This document shows, in pieces, positions 18,196 to 26,822 of a stretch of DNA of 64,000 bases. This DNA is from Gillisella vitis. Its GTDB lineage: Bacteria; Pseudomonadota; Alphaproteobacteria; Rhizobiales; Rhizobiaceae. The notes under the pieces are model-generated. The model saw nothing but the letters and a program-made list of their open reading frames with translations, was not told the DNA's origin and did no database searches. The translations under genes were made by a program, and so were the position numbers. Position 1 is the first letter of the stretch; each line of letters starts with the position of its first letter. The stretch covers positions 2,790,001 through 2,854,000 of the forward strand of contig NZ_CP056047.1 of the NCBI RefSeq assembly GCF_021559775.1, in the 5' to 3' direction.

Positions 18196-19596
18196 TTGCT
18201 TCATCCAGACAGGCTTTTTCCCCTTGACCCCACAGCACGCACGCTGGCGCGCACGCTTTATGACACGGTCCGCGACCTGCCCATCGTCAGCCCGCATGGC
18301 CACACTGACCCCCGCTGGTTTGCGGAAAATGAGGCCTTTCCCGATCCGGCCCAGCTGTTCGTGGTGCCGGACCATTATGTGTTTCGCATGCTCTATTCCC
18401 AGGGCATCGACCTCACGGCGCTTGGCGTGCCGCGTGTCGATGGCGGCATGACGGAAACCGATGGCCGCAAGATCTGGCGGCTGTTTGCTGAAAATTTCCA
18501 TCTGTTTCGCGCCACGCCTAGCCGCATGTGGCTGGACCACGCCTTCGAAGACGTGTTCGGCCTCACGACCCGTCTTTCGGCACAGACGGCGGACCAGACC
18601 TATGACCATATCGCCGAATGCCTGGCAAAACCGGAATTTCGCCCCCGCGCCCTGTTCGAACGCTTCAACATCGAAGTGATCGCCACCACGGAAAGCCCGC
18701 TGGACGAGTTGAAATGGCATGAGACGATCCGCGCCTCCGGCTGGAATGGCCGCGTCGTCACCGCCTATCGGCCTGACCCTGTAGTCGATCCGCAATTTGA
18801 AGGCTTTGCCACCAATATCGAGCGGTTTGGGCAATTGGCTGACGTCGATGCCACCAACTGGAGCGGCTATCTGGAGGCGCATCGCAACCGCCGTGCCTTC
18901 TTCAAAACCTATGGCGCCACCAGTTCCGACCACGGCCATCCCACGGCCCGCACCGAGGACCTGCCCCAGGATCAGGCCAAGGCGCTGTTCGACAAGGCGC
19001 TGACCGGGCGGATCACCCCCGATGAGGCAGATGCCTTCCGTGGCCATATGCTGACGGAAATGGCCCGGATGAGCCTGGAGGATGGGCTGGTGCTGCAAAT
19101 CCATCCCGGTTCCTACCGCAACCATTCCGCCGGCATCATGGCAAAACATGGCCGCGACAAGGGCTTCGATATCCCGACCCGCACCGATTACGTCCGGGCG
19201 CTTAAACCTCTGCTGGACGCGGTTGGCATGGAAAAGGACCTGACGGTCATTCTCTTCACGCTGGATGAAACCAGCTATTCGCGTGAACTGGCACCGTTGG
19301 CGGGGGCCTATCCGGCACTGAAGCTCGGCCCCGCCTGGTGGTTCTTCGACAGTCCTGATGGCATGCGCCGCTTCCGCGAGACAACGACCGAGACCGCCGG
19401 TTTCTACAATACCGTCGGCTTCAACGACGACACCCGCGCCTTCTGCTCCATCCCGGCCCGCCATGATGTGGCAAGGCGGGTGGATTGCGCCTATCTGGCC
19501 GAACTGGTGCTGACGGGCCGACTGGAGGAGGACGAAGCCCAGGAGCTTGCAGGCGATCTCGCCTACGGACTGGCGAAAAAGGCCTATCGGCTCTAG
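18196..19596 (+). CDS. uxaC: Glucuronate (uronate) isomerase
   Basis: 466 aa, the normal UxaC length. It isomerises D-glucuronate to fructuronate and D-galacturonate to tagaturonate in the cytoplasm. Recognisable blocks include SPHGHTDPRWFAENEAFPDP, VPDHYVFRMLYSQGIDL, FNIEVIATTESPLDELKWH, LQIHPGSYRNHS and LGPAWWFFDSPDGMRRFRE. The best start is TTG at 18196, preceded by GGAG 11 bases earlier; no upstream in-frame ATG fits the family. First gene of the plus-strand uronate block. It is separated from the next gene by a 405-bp gap occupied by repeats. Confidence 0.95.
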   Translation: MLHPDRLFPLDPTARTLARTLYDTVRDLPIVSPHGHTDPRWFAENEAFPDPAQLFVVPDHYVFRMLYSQGIDLTALGVPRVDGGMTETDGRKIWRLFAENFHLFRATPSRMWLDHAFEDVFGLTTRLSAQTADQTYDHIAECLAKPEFRPRALFERFNIEVIATTESPLDELKWHETIRASGWNGRVVTAYRPDPVVDPQFEGFATNIERFGQLADVDATNWSGYLEAHRNRRAFFKTYGATSSDHGHPTARTEDLPQDQAKALFDKALTGRITPDEADAFRGHMLTEMARMSLEDGLVLQIHPGSYRNHSAGIMAKHGRDKGFDIPTRTDYVRALKPLLDAVGMEKDLTVILFTLDETSYSRELAPLAGAYPALKLGPAWWFFDSPDGMRRFRETTTETAGFYNTVGFNDDTRAFCSIPARHDVARRVDCAYLAELVLTGRLEEDEAQELAGDLAYGLAKKAYRL

Positions 19597-19618
19597 CTGA
19601 GGAGCAGCGGGTCCCAGC

Positions 19619-19698
19619 GTTTTTCAGAGAAAAGCGGATACCGATTTTCCCGAAAAGACAAACGAAAACAAAGGAAAGCGAGAGATTGCCTGGTTCAG
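19619..19698 (+). repeat. Dispersed intergenic repeat, copy A (disrupted)
   Basis: The stretch with AAAAGCGGATACCGATTTTC, then CCCGAAAAGACAAACGAAAA, closely matches a second copy at 36432-36510 (AAAAGTGGAAACCGGTTTTC, then the same CCCGAAAAGACAAACGAAAA). After it both copies read into CTGGTTCA, the left arm of a terminal hairpin. In this copy the hairpin is split: its right arm TGAACCAG is found only at 19967-19974, beyond the MITE-like element. From memory, related repeats are common between genes in rhizobia. Confidence 0.75.
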
Positions 19699-19700
19699 AC

Positions 19701-19959
19701 CACAGTACACGCCCAAAGGACTCTTGGGCTTCGCCCCCCTCATCCCCCTGCCGGGGACTTCTCCCCGCTGGGGAGAAGAGGCCAAGGCGATAGCACTCAG
19801 CCTTATTCTGATGTTGAAAAAGGGCTTTACTCGCTCTTTACAGCACCAGAGAAAGCGCTAGACGCCGCTGCAAGTCTCTTCTCCCCACCGGGGAGAAGGT
19901 GGCGGCAGCCGGATGAGGGGGCGGCAAAGCCGCAAGACCTTTGCGTCGTGTACTGTGGC
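19701..19959. mobile_element. MITE-like non-autonomous element inserted into repeat copy A
   Basis: About 259 bp with terminal inverted repeats CACAGTACACG (19701-19711) and CGTGTACTGTG (19947-19957), flanked by the direct repeat TTCAGAC at 19694-19700 and 19960-19966. The ends continue into long subterminal inverted arms (roughly 19712-19780 and 19876-19946). Each contains a palindrome of the form CTTCTCCCC-N-GGGGAGAAG next to CCCTCATCC, a pattern I associate with rhizobial intergenic mosaic repeats. No open frame of transposase size is inside. Removing the element plus one TTCAGAC rebuilds CTGGTTCA-GAC-TGAACCAG, matching the intact hairpin of the second copy. With the flanking repeat it accounts for the 19597-20001 gap. 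Confidence 0.7.
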
Positions 19960-20001
19960 TTCAGACTGAACCAGACAGCCTCGATGGAGGAGAAGCCAGC
20001 G

Positions 20002-20325
20002 ATGGATACAGACTTCGTCAGGACCTTTCCGGTGGTCGAAACCGGCCACGGGGTGACCCGCCAGGTTCTCTCCGATAGCCCAGAACTGATGGTGGTAAAA
20101 TTCACCTTCGCCAAGGGTGCGGAGGGCCTGCGGCACCATCACCCGCATGTGCAATCCACCTATGTTCAATCAGGCCGGTTCGAATTTTCCATCGGCGACG
20201 AGACGTTCACGGTCGGTCCGGGCGACAGTTTCGTTATTCCCTCCCTTGCCTTTCACGGCTGCCGGGCCATGGAGCCCGGTGTGCTGATCGACACATTCAC
20301 GCCCCGGCGTGACGATTTTCTTTGA
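20002..20325 (+). CDS. kdgF: KdgF-like cupin, unsaturated uronate linearisation
   Basis: 107 aa from the ATG at 20002, with GGAGGAGA eight bases upstream; earlier in-frame starts at 19948 and 19984 run into the repeat element. A single cupin domain with metal-ligand motif LRHHHPHVQSTYVQSG and second motif PGDSFVIPSLAFHG. Small cupins in this position next to kduI and kduD correspond to KdgF, which helps open unsaturated 4,5-dehydro-uronate rings to the linear ketouronate used by KduI. Assignment rests on motif and context. Confidence 0.78.
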   Translation: MDTDFVRTFPVVETGHGVTRQVLSDSPELMVVKFTFAKGAEGLRHHHPHVQSTYVQSGRFEFSIGDETFTVGPGDSFVIPSLAFHGCRAMEPGVLIDTFTPRRDDFL

Positions 20326-20343
20326 TATTTGAGGAGTAAAGCC

Positions 20344-21165
20344 ATGCTGAGTGTTGAAACCCGCCACGCCATCGACCCGCAGACCGCCAAAAGCTTCGAC
20401 ACCACGGCCCTGCGCAAGCATTTCCATGTCGGCGGTATTTTTGCGGCGGACGAAATCCGGCTGATCTATACCCACTACGACCGGATGATCGTCGGCGGTG
20501 CGGTGCCTGAAGGCGCTTCTCTGGTGCTGGACCATGTGAAGGAATGCGGCACCGCCTCCATTCTCGACCGGCGCGAACTTGTCGTCGTCAATATCGGCGG
20601 CACCGGCACGGTCGAGGCGGATGCAACCTATGAAATGGGCAAGGGCGACATGCTCTATCTCGGCATGGGCGCGGGCAAGATCAGTTTTTCAGGCGCTGGC
20701 CGGTTCTACATTCTCTCGGCCCCGGCCCATCACACCTATCCGTCGCGCCTCATCAAGATTGAGGAAGCCGCCAATGTAACGCTCGGCTCGAAGGCGACCT
20801 CCAATGAGCGCACCATCTACCAGTTCGTGCATCCTGACGTGATGAAGGCCTGCCAGCTGGTGGTCGGCATGACCAAGCTTGCCCCCGGCTCCGTCTGGAA
20901 CACCATGCCCGCCCATGTCCATGACCGGCGCATGGAAGCCTATCTGTATTTCGACCTGCCGGAAGGCCAGCGCGCTTTCCATATGATGGGCGAGCCGGAC
21001 GAGACCCGGCATCTGGTGTTGAAAAACGAGGAAGGCGCGATTTCGCCGCCCTGGTCGATCCATTCGGGGGCGGGTACGGCCAATTACACTTTCATCTGGG
21101 CGATGGCCGGTGACAATGTCGATTACAAGGATGTCGAAGTGGTCTCGATGGAGACGCTGAAGTGA
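20344..21165 (+). CDS. kduI: 5-keto-4-deoxyuronate isomerase
   Basis: 273 aa from the ATG at 20344 with GAGGAG seven bases upstream. KduI (double cupin-like) converts 4-deoxy-L-threo-5-hexosulose uronate to 2,5-diketo-3-deoxygluconate. Diagnostic segments are FHVGGIFAADEIRLIYTHYD, MIVGGAVP and the zinc-site block MPAHVHDRRMEAYLYFDLPE, followed by a late PPWSIHSGAGTANYTFIWAM. Lies 18 bp after kdgF and overlaps kduD by 4 bp, so the three pectin-product genes are coupled. Confidence 0.96.
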   Translation: MLSVETRHAIDPQTAKSFDTTALRKHFHVGGIFAADEIRLIYTHYDRMIVGGAVPEGASLVLDHVKECGTASILDRRELVVVNIGGTGTVEADATYEMGKGDMLYLGMGAGKISFSGAGRFYILSAPAHHTYPSRLIKIEEAANVTLGSKATSNERTIYQFVHPDVMKACQLVVGMTKLAPGSVWNTMPAHVHDRRMEAYLYFDLPEGQRAFHMMGEPDETRHLVLKNEEGAISPPWSIHSGAGTANYTFIWAMAGDNVDYKDVEVVSMETLK

Positions 21166-21908
21166 GCGATCTGTTTTCCCTCAAGGGCAAGACGGCGCTG
21201 GTGACAGGCGCCAATACCGGCATCGGCCAGGCCATTGCCCTGTCGCTTGCCGGGGCTGGCGCCAGCGTGATTTGTGCGGGCCGCTCTCCGGTGACAGAAA
21301 CTGTCGAGCAGATTACCAATGCCGGTGGCAAGGCGTCCGGCCTCACCCTCGACCTGTCCGACCCGATGGCCGGGTGCGGCATTTTCGAGGATCTCGGCCC
21401 GGTCGATATTCTCGTCAACAATGCCGGCATCATCCGCCGCGCCGATGCGGTGGATTTCACCGAGGCCGATTGGGATGCGGTGATGGATGTCAACCTGAAG
21501 GCGGTATTCTTCCTCTGCCAGGCCTTTGCCAAAGCCTTGTTTGCCCGCGACGCAGGCGGCAAGATCGTCAATATTGCCTCGATGCTGTCCTTCCAGGGCG
21601 GTATTCGCGTGCCATCCTATACGGCGTCGAAAAGCGGTGTTGCCGGACTGACCAAGCTGCTCGCCAATGAATGGGCAGCCAAGGGCATCAATGTCAACGC
21701 CATTGCCCCCGGCTATATCGAAACCAACAATACCGAGGCGCTGCGCAATGACGCTGCCCGCAACAAGGCAATCCTGGAGCGCATTCCGGCTGGTCGCTGG
21801 GGCGAGGCCGAAGACATTGGCGGGGCTGCGGTGTTTCTTTCCTCACGGGCGGCCAAATATATCCATGGTGCCATTCTCAATGTTGATGGAGGCTGGCTTG
21901 CCCGCTGA
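21162..21908 (+). CDS. kduD: 2-deoxy-D-gluconate 3-dehydrogenase (KduD, SDR family)
   Basis: 248 aa classical short-chain dehydrogenase: cofactor motif TGANTGIGQ at about 14-22, NNAG, active-site Ser in ASMLSFQGG and the YTASK catalytic pair, then the C-terminal GAILNVDGGWLAR typical of KduD. Starts at a GTG that overlaps the kduI stop (GTGA). It reduces 2,5-diketo-3-deoxygluconate to 2-keto-3-deoxygluconate, which KdgK then phosphorylates. Confidence 0.95.
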   Translation: MSDLFSLKGKTALVTGANTGIGQAIALSLAGAGASVICAGRSPVTETVEQITNAGGKASGLTLDLSDPMAGCGIFEDLGPVDILVNNAGIIRRADAVDFTEADWDAVMDVNLKAVFFLCQAFAKALFARDAGGKIVNIASMLSFQGGIRVPSYTASKSGVAGLTKLLANEWAAKGINVNAIAPGYIETNNTEALRNDAARNKAILERIPAGRWGEAEDIGGAAVFLSSRAAKYIHGAILNVDGGWLAR

Positions 21909-23355
21909 TATATCCGCCAATCCGCAACGGCTGCGCCGCCCCGATAGCATCAGACCGCAGACGGGCATTGTCCATCTCGGGCTTGGCGCGTTCTACCGCG
22001 CCCATGGGGCGATCTATATCGAACAGGCCATGGAGAAATCCGGCGGGGATTGGGGCATTATCGGCGTCAGCCTGATGCGGCCCGACCAGCGCGATGCGCT
22101 CGCCCCCCAGGATTTCGCCTATACCGCCGTCGAGCTTGGGCCAAACGGCGAAACACCGCATGTGATCGGCGTGATCAACGATGTGCTGGTGGCACGGGAA
22201 AACCCGAGAGCCGTCATCGACGCGATGAGCGATCCGGCTGTCAAGATCGTCAGCCTGACGGTGACGGAAAAAGGCTATTGCCACGAACCGTCCACGGGCA
22301 GACTGAACCAAGGCCATCCCGACATCCAGCATGATCTGGCCCATCCCGAAGCCCCCCTCTCCGCCCTCGGCTTTCTGGTGCGGGCGCTGGAAAAGCGCCA
22401 TGCGGCGGGCCTGCGTCCGTTCACGGTGCTATGCTGCGACAACCTGCCGGAAAACGGCAAGGTGGTGCAGGGCGTTGTGCTGGAACTGGCCGGGCTGATC
22501 TCATCCGATCTTCAAGGCTGGATTGCCCGTGAAGGCGCTTTTCCCTCGACCATGGTGGATCGGATTGTACCCGCCACCAAGCCGGAGGATATCGACCGGC
22601 TGGCGCAGATCACCGGCGTGCTGGATCTTTCCCCCGTCATGCATGAGCCTTTCCGGCAATGGGTAGTAGAAGACCATTTCGTTGATGGTGCAAGACCGGA
22701 GCTCGGAGCCGTCGGCGTCGAGCTGGTCGAGGATGTCACGCCGTTCGAGCATATGAAGCTGCGCTGCCTGAACGGCACCCATTCGTCGCTTGCCTATCTC
22801 GGCTATCTCGCCGGTCACGAAACCATTGCCCAGACGGTGGCCGATCCGGTCTTTGCCCGGTTCTGCAAGATGCTGTGGAACACGGAAATCACCCCCGGCC
22901 TGAAAGCCCCGCCGGGCGTGAGCCTTGACGATTATACAGCTGCGTTGTTTGACCGTTACGCCAATCCCGCCATCCGCCACCGCACCTGGCAGATTGCCAT
23001 GGACGGCTCGCAAAAACTGCCGCAGCGGATTCTCGGTACTCTGACGGAGAACCTCACCGCCAACCGGCCGATCACGGGATTGGCTTTGGCCGTTGCCGCC
23101 TGGATGCGCTATGTTGGCGGCGTCGATGAAAAGGGCGACGCCATCGACGTGCGCGACCCGTTGGCCGCGCGTTTGAAAAGTCTGAGTGATGGCGCTGCCG
23201 AGCCTGCCGACAAGGTCGCGGCGCTGTTGTCGGTGCGCGAGATTTTCCCTGAACCGCTGGCCGATAACCCGACCTTCCGCAATGCACTGACGACAGCTTA
23301 TCAAAGCCTTGTGACCAAGGGCGCACGACAGACGATAGAGGATTTGAGCCGATGA
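21880..23355 (+). CDS. uxuB: Mannitol dehydrogenase family oxidoreductase, probable fructuronate reductase
   Basis: About 491 aa from the ATG at 21880. A TTG at 21898 is also possible: it has GGAGG five bases upstream and would give 485 aa. The frame extends further back only inside kduD. Long-chain polyol dehydrogenase family: N-terminal nucleotide fold GIVHLGLGAFYRAHGA, and the catalytic Lys-Asn-His cluster in MKLRCLNGTHSSLAYLGY. By context it reduces fructuronate to mannonate ahead of UxuA. Because uxaA is present but no separate tagaturonate reductase (uxaB) is seen, it might serve both substrates. Overlaps kduD at its start and uxuA by 4 bp. Confidence 0.85.
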   Translation: MLMEAGLPADISANPQRLRRPDSIRPQTGIVHLGLGAFYRAHGAIYIEQAMEKSGGDWGIIGVSLMRPDQRDALAPQDFAYTAVELGPNGETPHVIGVINDVLVARENPRAVIDAMSDPAVKIVSLTVTEKGYCHEPSTGRLNQGHPDIQHDLAHPEAPLSALGFLVRALEKRHAAGLRPFTVLCCDNLPENGKVVQGVVLELAGLISSDLQGWIAREGAFPSTMVDRIVPATKPEDIDRLAQITGVLDLSPVMHEPFRQWVVEDHFVDGARPELGAVGVELVEDVTPFEHMKLRCLNGTHSSLAYLGYLAGHETIAQTVADPVFARFCKMLWNTEITPGLKAPPGVSLDDYTAALFDRYANPAIRHRTWQIAMDGSQKLPQRILGTLTENLTANRPITGLALAVAAWMRYVGGVDEKGDAIDVRDPLAARLKSLSDGAAEPADKVAALLSVREIFPEPLADNPTFRNALTTAYQSLVTKGARQTIEDLSR

Positions 23356-24545
23356 AAGAGAGCTGGCGCTGGTACGGCCCGTTTGACCGCATTACCCTGA
23401 CCGAGGTCGCCCAGACCGGGGCCTCCGGCATCGTCAACGCGCTGCACGAAATACCCTATGGTGAAGTCTGGGGCAGCGATGCCATTGCCGCCCGCCGCGA
23501 CGAGATCGCCAATAGCGGCTTAGGCCTGACTTGGAATGTGGTGGAAAGCCTGCCGATCCATGAGGATATCAAGCGCGGCGAAGGTGATCTTGAACGGCTG
23601 TTTGCCAATTACCGCCAGTCGATGAAGAACCTGGCGGATGCCGGTATCCACACGATCTGCTATAATTTCATGCCATTGCTCGACTGGACCCGCACCCAGC
23701 TGGATGCGCCAGTGGCGCGCGGTGGCACGGCCTTGCGATTTTCCGAGCCGCATATGGCCGCCTTCGAGATTCATATGCTGGAGCGCGAAGGGGCGGAAAA
23801 TGACTATTCGCCAGAGGTGCGCGAGGCCGCCAAGGCCTGGTTTGACGCCTCCAGCGAAGGCTTGCGCCAAAACCTGTTGAACAGCATAATGTCCGGTCTG
23901 CCCGGTGCCTTCGACCGTTACGATATCAGCGGCTTGCGCGAGGCGCTGAAGCGCTATCACGGCATCAGCCGCGATGAGATCCGCGCCAACTATGCCCGCT
24001 TCCTCGCCGAAGTCATTCCGACGGCAGAAGAGCTTGGCATGCGGTTTTGCGTGCATCCCGACGATCCGCCGCGCGATATTCTCGGCCTGCCGCGCATCGT
24101 CTCCTGCGAAGACGACATTGCCTGGATCATGGAACAGCAACCGGCCATTGCCAACGGCTTGACGCTGTGCGCGGGCTCGCTGGGTGCCAATCCGAAAAAC
24201 GATGTTCCGGCCATTGCCGCACGCTTTGCCGAGCGCATCCATTTCGCCCATCTGCGCAATGTGGCTAAGGAGCCGGATGGGTCCTTCCAGGAGGCCGCGC
24301 ATCTCGATGGCGATACCGACATGGTGACGCTGATCGCCGTGCTGATTGCCGAAGAGCGCCGCCGCAAGGCAGACGGTCGCGCCGATTTCGACATTCCCTT
24401 CCGCCCGGACCATGGCCACGAATTGCTTGACGATGTCAGCCGTGGCACCCATCCCGGCTATCCGCTGGTCGGGCGTCTGCGCGGACTGGCGGAACTGCGC
24501 GGGGTCATTCGCGCCCTCTCTCACGGACATGTGCATTATGGCTGA
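23352..24545 (+). CDS. uxuA: Mannonate dehydratase
   Basis: 397 aa, normal length. Family blocks: WRWYGPFDRITLTEVAQTGA at the start, ICYNFMPLLDWTRT, FCVHPDDPPRDILGLPRIVS (metal-binding His and Asp), CAGSLGANPKND and IHFAHLRNV, and C-terminal FRPDHGHELLDD. Dehydrates D-mannonate to 2-keto-3-deoxygluconate. The ATG overlaps the upstream stop as ATGA, and the 3' end overlaps uxaA by 8 bp. Confidence 0.96.
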   Translation: MKESWRWYGPFDRITLTEVAQTGASGIVNALHEIPYGEVWGSDAIAARRDEIANSGLGLTWNVVESLPIHEDIKRGEGDLERLFANYRQSMKNLADAGIHTICYNFMPLLDWTRTQLDAPVARGGTALRFSEPHMAAFEIHMLEREGAENDYSPEVREAAKAWFDASSEGLRQNLLNSIMSGLPGAFDRYDISGLREALKRYHGISRDEIRANYARFLAEVIPTAEELGMRFCVHPDDPPRDILGLPRIVSCEDDIAWIMEQQPAIANGLTLCAGSLGANPKNDVPAIAARFAERIHFAHLRNVAKEPDGSFQEAAHLDGDTDMVTLIAVLIAEERRRKADGRADFDIPFRPDHGHELLDDVSRGTHPGYPLVGRLRGLAELRGVIRALSHGHVHYG

Positions 24546-26070
24546 AGGGACAGGGATAGTGCTGCTGCACCCGGATGACACCGTTGCCATCCTGACCAAT
24601 CCCGCCCCGGCAGGCACGCAGCCGCTTGGATTTGGCGTGAGCCTTGATCATCCGGTGGCGCGTGGCCACAAGATTGCCCGGCAGGATATGGCGGAGGGAG
24701 GCAATATCATCAAGTTCGGGCAGGTGATTGGCTATGCCAGCCGCCCGATCCGGGCGGGTGAGCATGTGCATACCGACAACTGTTCCTTCGGCGCTCACGA
24801 CCAACATTATGAGGTGGGTGCCGATTACCAAAAGGCGCTAGCCGCCATTCCCACTGTTAAGCCTGAGAGATTCATGGGCTATCGCCGGGCGAATGGACAG
24901 GCGGGAACGCGCAATTTCATCGCCATCTGCGCTACGGTCAACTGTTCCGCCACCGTCATCCGGCGGGCTGCCGATGACATCAACCGCTCCGGCATTCTCG
25001 ACGATTATCCTGATATCGATGGGGTCGCCGCCTTTGCGCATGGCACCGGCTGCGGCATGGATGCAGGCGGCGAAGGGGCGGATATTCTGCAACGGGTGCT
25101 ATGGGGCTATGCCACCCATCCCAATGTCGGCGCTGCGGTTTTTGTCGGTCTGGGTTGCGAGGTCATGCAACTCGCCCGGATGAAAATGCTTTATGGTGGC
25201 AATGACGAAAGCCGGTTCTTCGGCCTGACAATCCAGGAGAGTGGCGGCACCGCTGCGACCATCGCGCATCTGATCGACCACATCAAATCCATCCTGCCGG
25301 TGGTCAACGCCATCAAGCGCCAGCCGATCCCGGCCTCGGAGCTAAAACTGGCGCTGCAATGCGGCGGCTCGGATGGGTTTTCCGGCATCACCGCCAATCC
25401 GGCGCTCGGCATCGCCTCCGACCTGCTGGTCGGCCTGGGCGGCACGGTGGTTCTCTCGGAAACCCCTGAGATCTACGGTGCCGAACAATTGCTGTTGCGC
25501 CGCGCCGCATCAAGCGAAATCGGCGAGAAGCTGATCGCCCGCATTCGCTGGTGGGAAGACTATACAAAAATGAACCGGGGCTCGATGGACAACAATCCCA
25601 GCCCCGGCAACAAACTGGGCGGGCTGACCACCATTCTGGAAAAATCGCTGGGCGCATCGGCCAAGGCCGGCAGCACGCCACTGACCGACGTGTTGAACTA
25701 CGCAGAACGGATCGAAACCCCCGGCTTCGTCTTCATGGACACCCCCGGCTACGACCCGGTCTCCGCCACCGGCCAGATCGCTGGCGGCGCGCAAATGCTG
25801 GTCTTCACCACCGGCCGCGGCTCGGCCTTCGGCTCCAAGCCCACCCCCACCATCAAGCTCGCCACCAACAGTAAGCTGTTTGAGGACATGCCCGACGACA
25901 TGGACCTCAACTGCGGCGACATCATCAGCGCCGGGATTTCGCTGGAGCAGAAAGGCCGGGAGATTCTCGATCTCGTGCTGGCCTCGGCTTCGGGGCAGAA
26001 GACCAAGTCGGAGATTTTGGGGCTGGGGGATAACGAATTTGTGCCTTGGCAGGTTGGGGCGGTGATGTAA
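24538..26070 (+). CDS. uxaA: Altronate dehydratase
   Basis: 510 aa from the ATG at 24538; the longer open frame to 24346 lies inside uxuA. The N-terminal SAF-like domain (about 1-95: LLHPDDTVAI, GHKIARQDMAEG) is followed by the large C-terminal dehydratase domain with GYRRANGQAGTRN, THGTGCG-type FAHGTGCGMDAGG, LGCEVMQ, CGGSDGFSGITANP and MDTPGYDPVSATGQIAGGA. Dehydrates D-altronate, from galacturonate, to 2-keto-3-deoxygluconate. Last gene of the uronate block; directly downstream the base composition falls sharply. Confidence 0.95.
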   Translation: MAEGTGIVLLHPDDTVAILTNPAPAGTQPLGFGVSLDHPVARGHKIARQDMAEGGNIIKFGQVIGYASRPIRAGEHVHTDNCSFGAHDQHYEVGADYQKALAAIPTVKPERFMGYRRANGQAGTRNFIAICATVNCSATVIRRAADDINRSGILDDYPDIDGVAAFAHGTGCGMDAGGEGADILQRVLWGYATHPNVGAAVFVGLGCEVMQLARMKMLYGGNDESRFFGLTIQESGGTAATIAHLIDHIKSILPVVNAIKRQPIPASELKLALQCGGSDGFSGITANPALGIASDLLVGLGGTVVLSETPEIYGAEQLLLRRAASSEIGEKLIARIRWWEDYTKMNRGSMDNNPSPGNKLGGLTTILEKSLGASAKAGSTPLTDVLNYAERIETPGFVFMDTPGYDPVSATGQIAGGAQMLVFTTGRGSAFGSKPTPTIKLATNSKLFEDMPDDMDLNCGDIISAGISLEQKGREILDLVLASASGQKTKSEILGLGDNEFVPWQVGAVM

Positions 26071-26104
26071 CATCAGTATGTCATCACTCAGCCGCAGGAT
26101 GAAA

Positions 26105-26755
26105 ATGGAAAATACGGGAACCGGCATATCCTCAATCTACATATACGATCCAGACAAAAATAGTGGTGGCAACCGTCGAATAAACGTGCAAATACCTGCA
26201 ATTCTCAAACATGCAGGATGGAGTATTTTACTCGCACCATTTCAATTATTATTGTCGTTAATTTTTTTATACATATTTTTTGCTTTAACAAAAATTGAAA
26301 TGCAAATATTTTTAAAGGGCAAAAATATTAATTTTTACGCAATAATTTATAATTTAATACTTATATACTCTTCTGCCTCTATGATTATGTATTCAATATC
26401 AAATGCTTACGTAGATTTCATCCGTGAAGGCCCATTTATTCAAATAGACGAATTGGGTTTCACGGATCGTCGCATTTCCAATGACAAGATAGCGTGGAAC
26501 AATGTATTCGTAAAAACAATAACAGGAGGAACATGGGTAAGGCGGACAGCCATGTATGTCCGAATAGACGCACAAAATATAAAATTCCATCCATGGAGAC
26601 TGGATGTCGCCGTAAATAGATTTTTAAAAATCAATTTTATATTTATAGGATTTTCTAGAAACGAAAAAGAAAATAAGAAATTCATCGAGGTGTTTAAATT
26701 TTTCACACGAACAAAACCATACGATGAAGATCAAAATGTAAGAACAGTCTCATAA
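26105..26755 (+). CDS. AT-rich orphan membrane protein of unknown function
   Basis: 216 aa from the ATG at 26105, chosen because AGGA sits five bases before it; an ATG at 26078 in the same frame lacks a ribosome site. Two hydrophobic helices (about residues 40-61 and 77-98) are followed by a soluble part of about 115 residues with a beta-rich pattern such as IQIDELGFTDRRISNDKIAW and GGTWVRRTAMYVRIDAQN. This arrangement recalls small two-helix proteins with a PH-like cytoplasmic domain; I do not recognise a specific family. Coding bases are strongly A/T-biased, with AAA, ATA and AAT codons abundant, unlike every neighbour. It points to recent transfer. No partner gene is adjacent. Confidence 0.65.
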   Translation: MENTGTGISSIYIYDPDKNSGGNRRINVQIPAILKHAGWSILLAPFQLLLSLIFLYIFFALTKIEMQIFLKGKNINFYAIIYNLILIYSSASMIMYSISNAYVDFIREGPFIQIDELGFTDRRISNDKIAWNNVFVKTITGGTWVRRTAMYVRIDAQNIKFHPWRLDVAVNRFLKINFIFIGFSRNEKENKKFIEVFKFFTRTKPYDEDQNVRTVS

Positions 26756-26785
26756 AAATAAGGCTCACTCCTAAAGGAGAGAGCC
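26750..26785 (-). terminator. Rho-independent terminator of pntAB
   Basis: GGCTC-A-CTCC (26762-26771) pairs with GGAG-A-GAGCC (26776-26785) around TAAA, with one A/A mismatch. On the minus strand the stem is followed by TTATTTTTAT (26759-26750), a proper T-rich tail. It lies 38 bp beyond the pntB stop. On the plus strand it may also help end the orphan gene's transcript, though no T-run follows that way. Confidence 0.75.
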
Positions 26786-26822
26786 CTATAAAATGCATAG
26801 GAATAATGGATCGAAATCCACA

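Noticed and set aside
18007..19464. A 485-codon minus-strand open frame opposite uxaC
   Set aside because: Antisense shadow in high-GC sequence; the plus strand encodes full-length UxaC.
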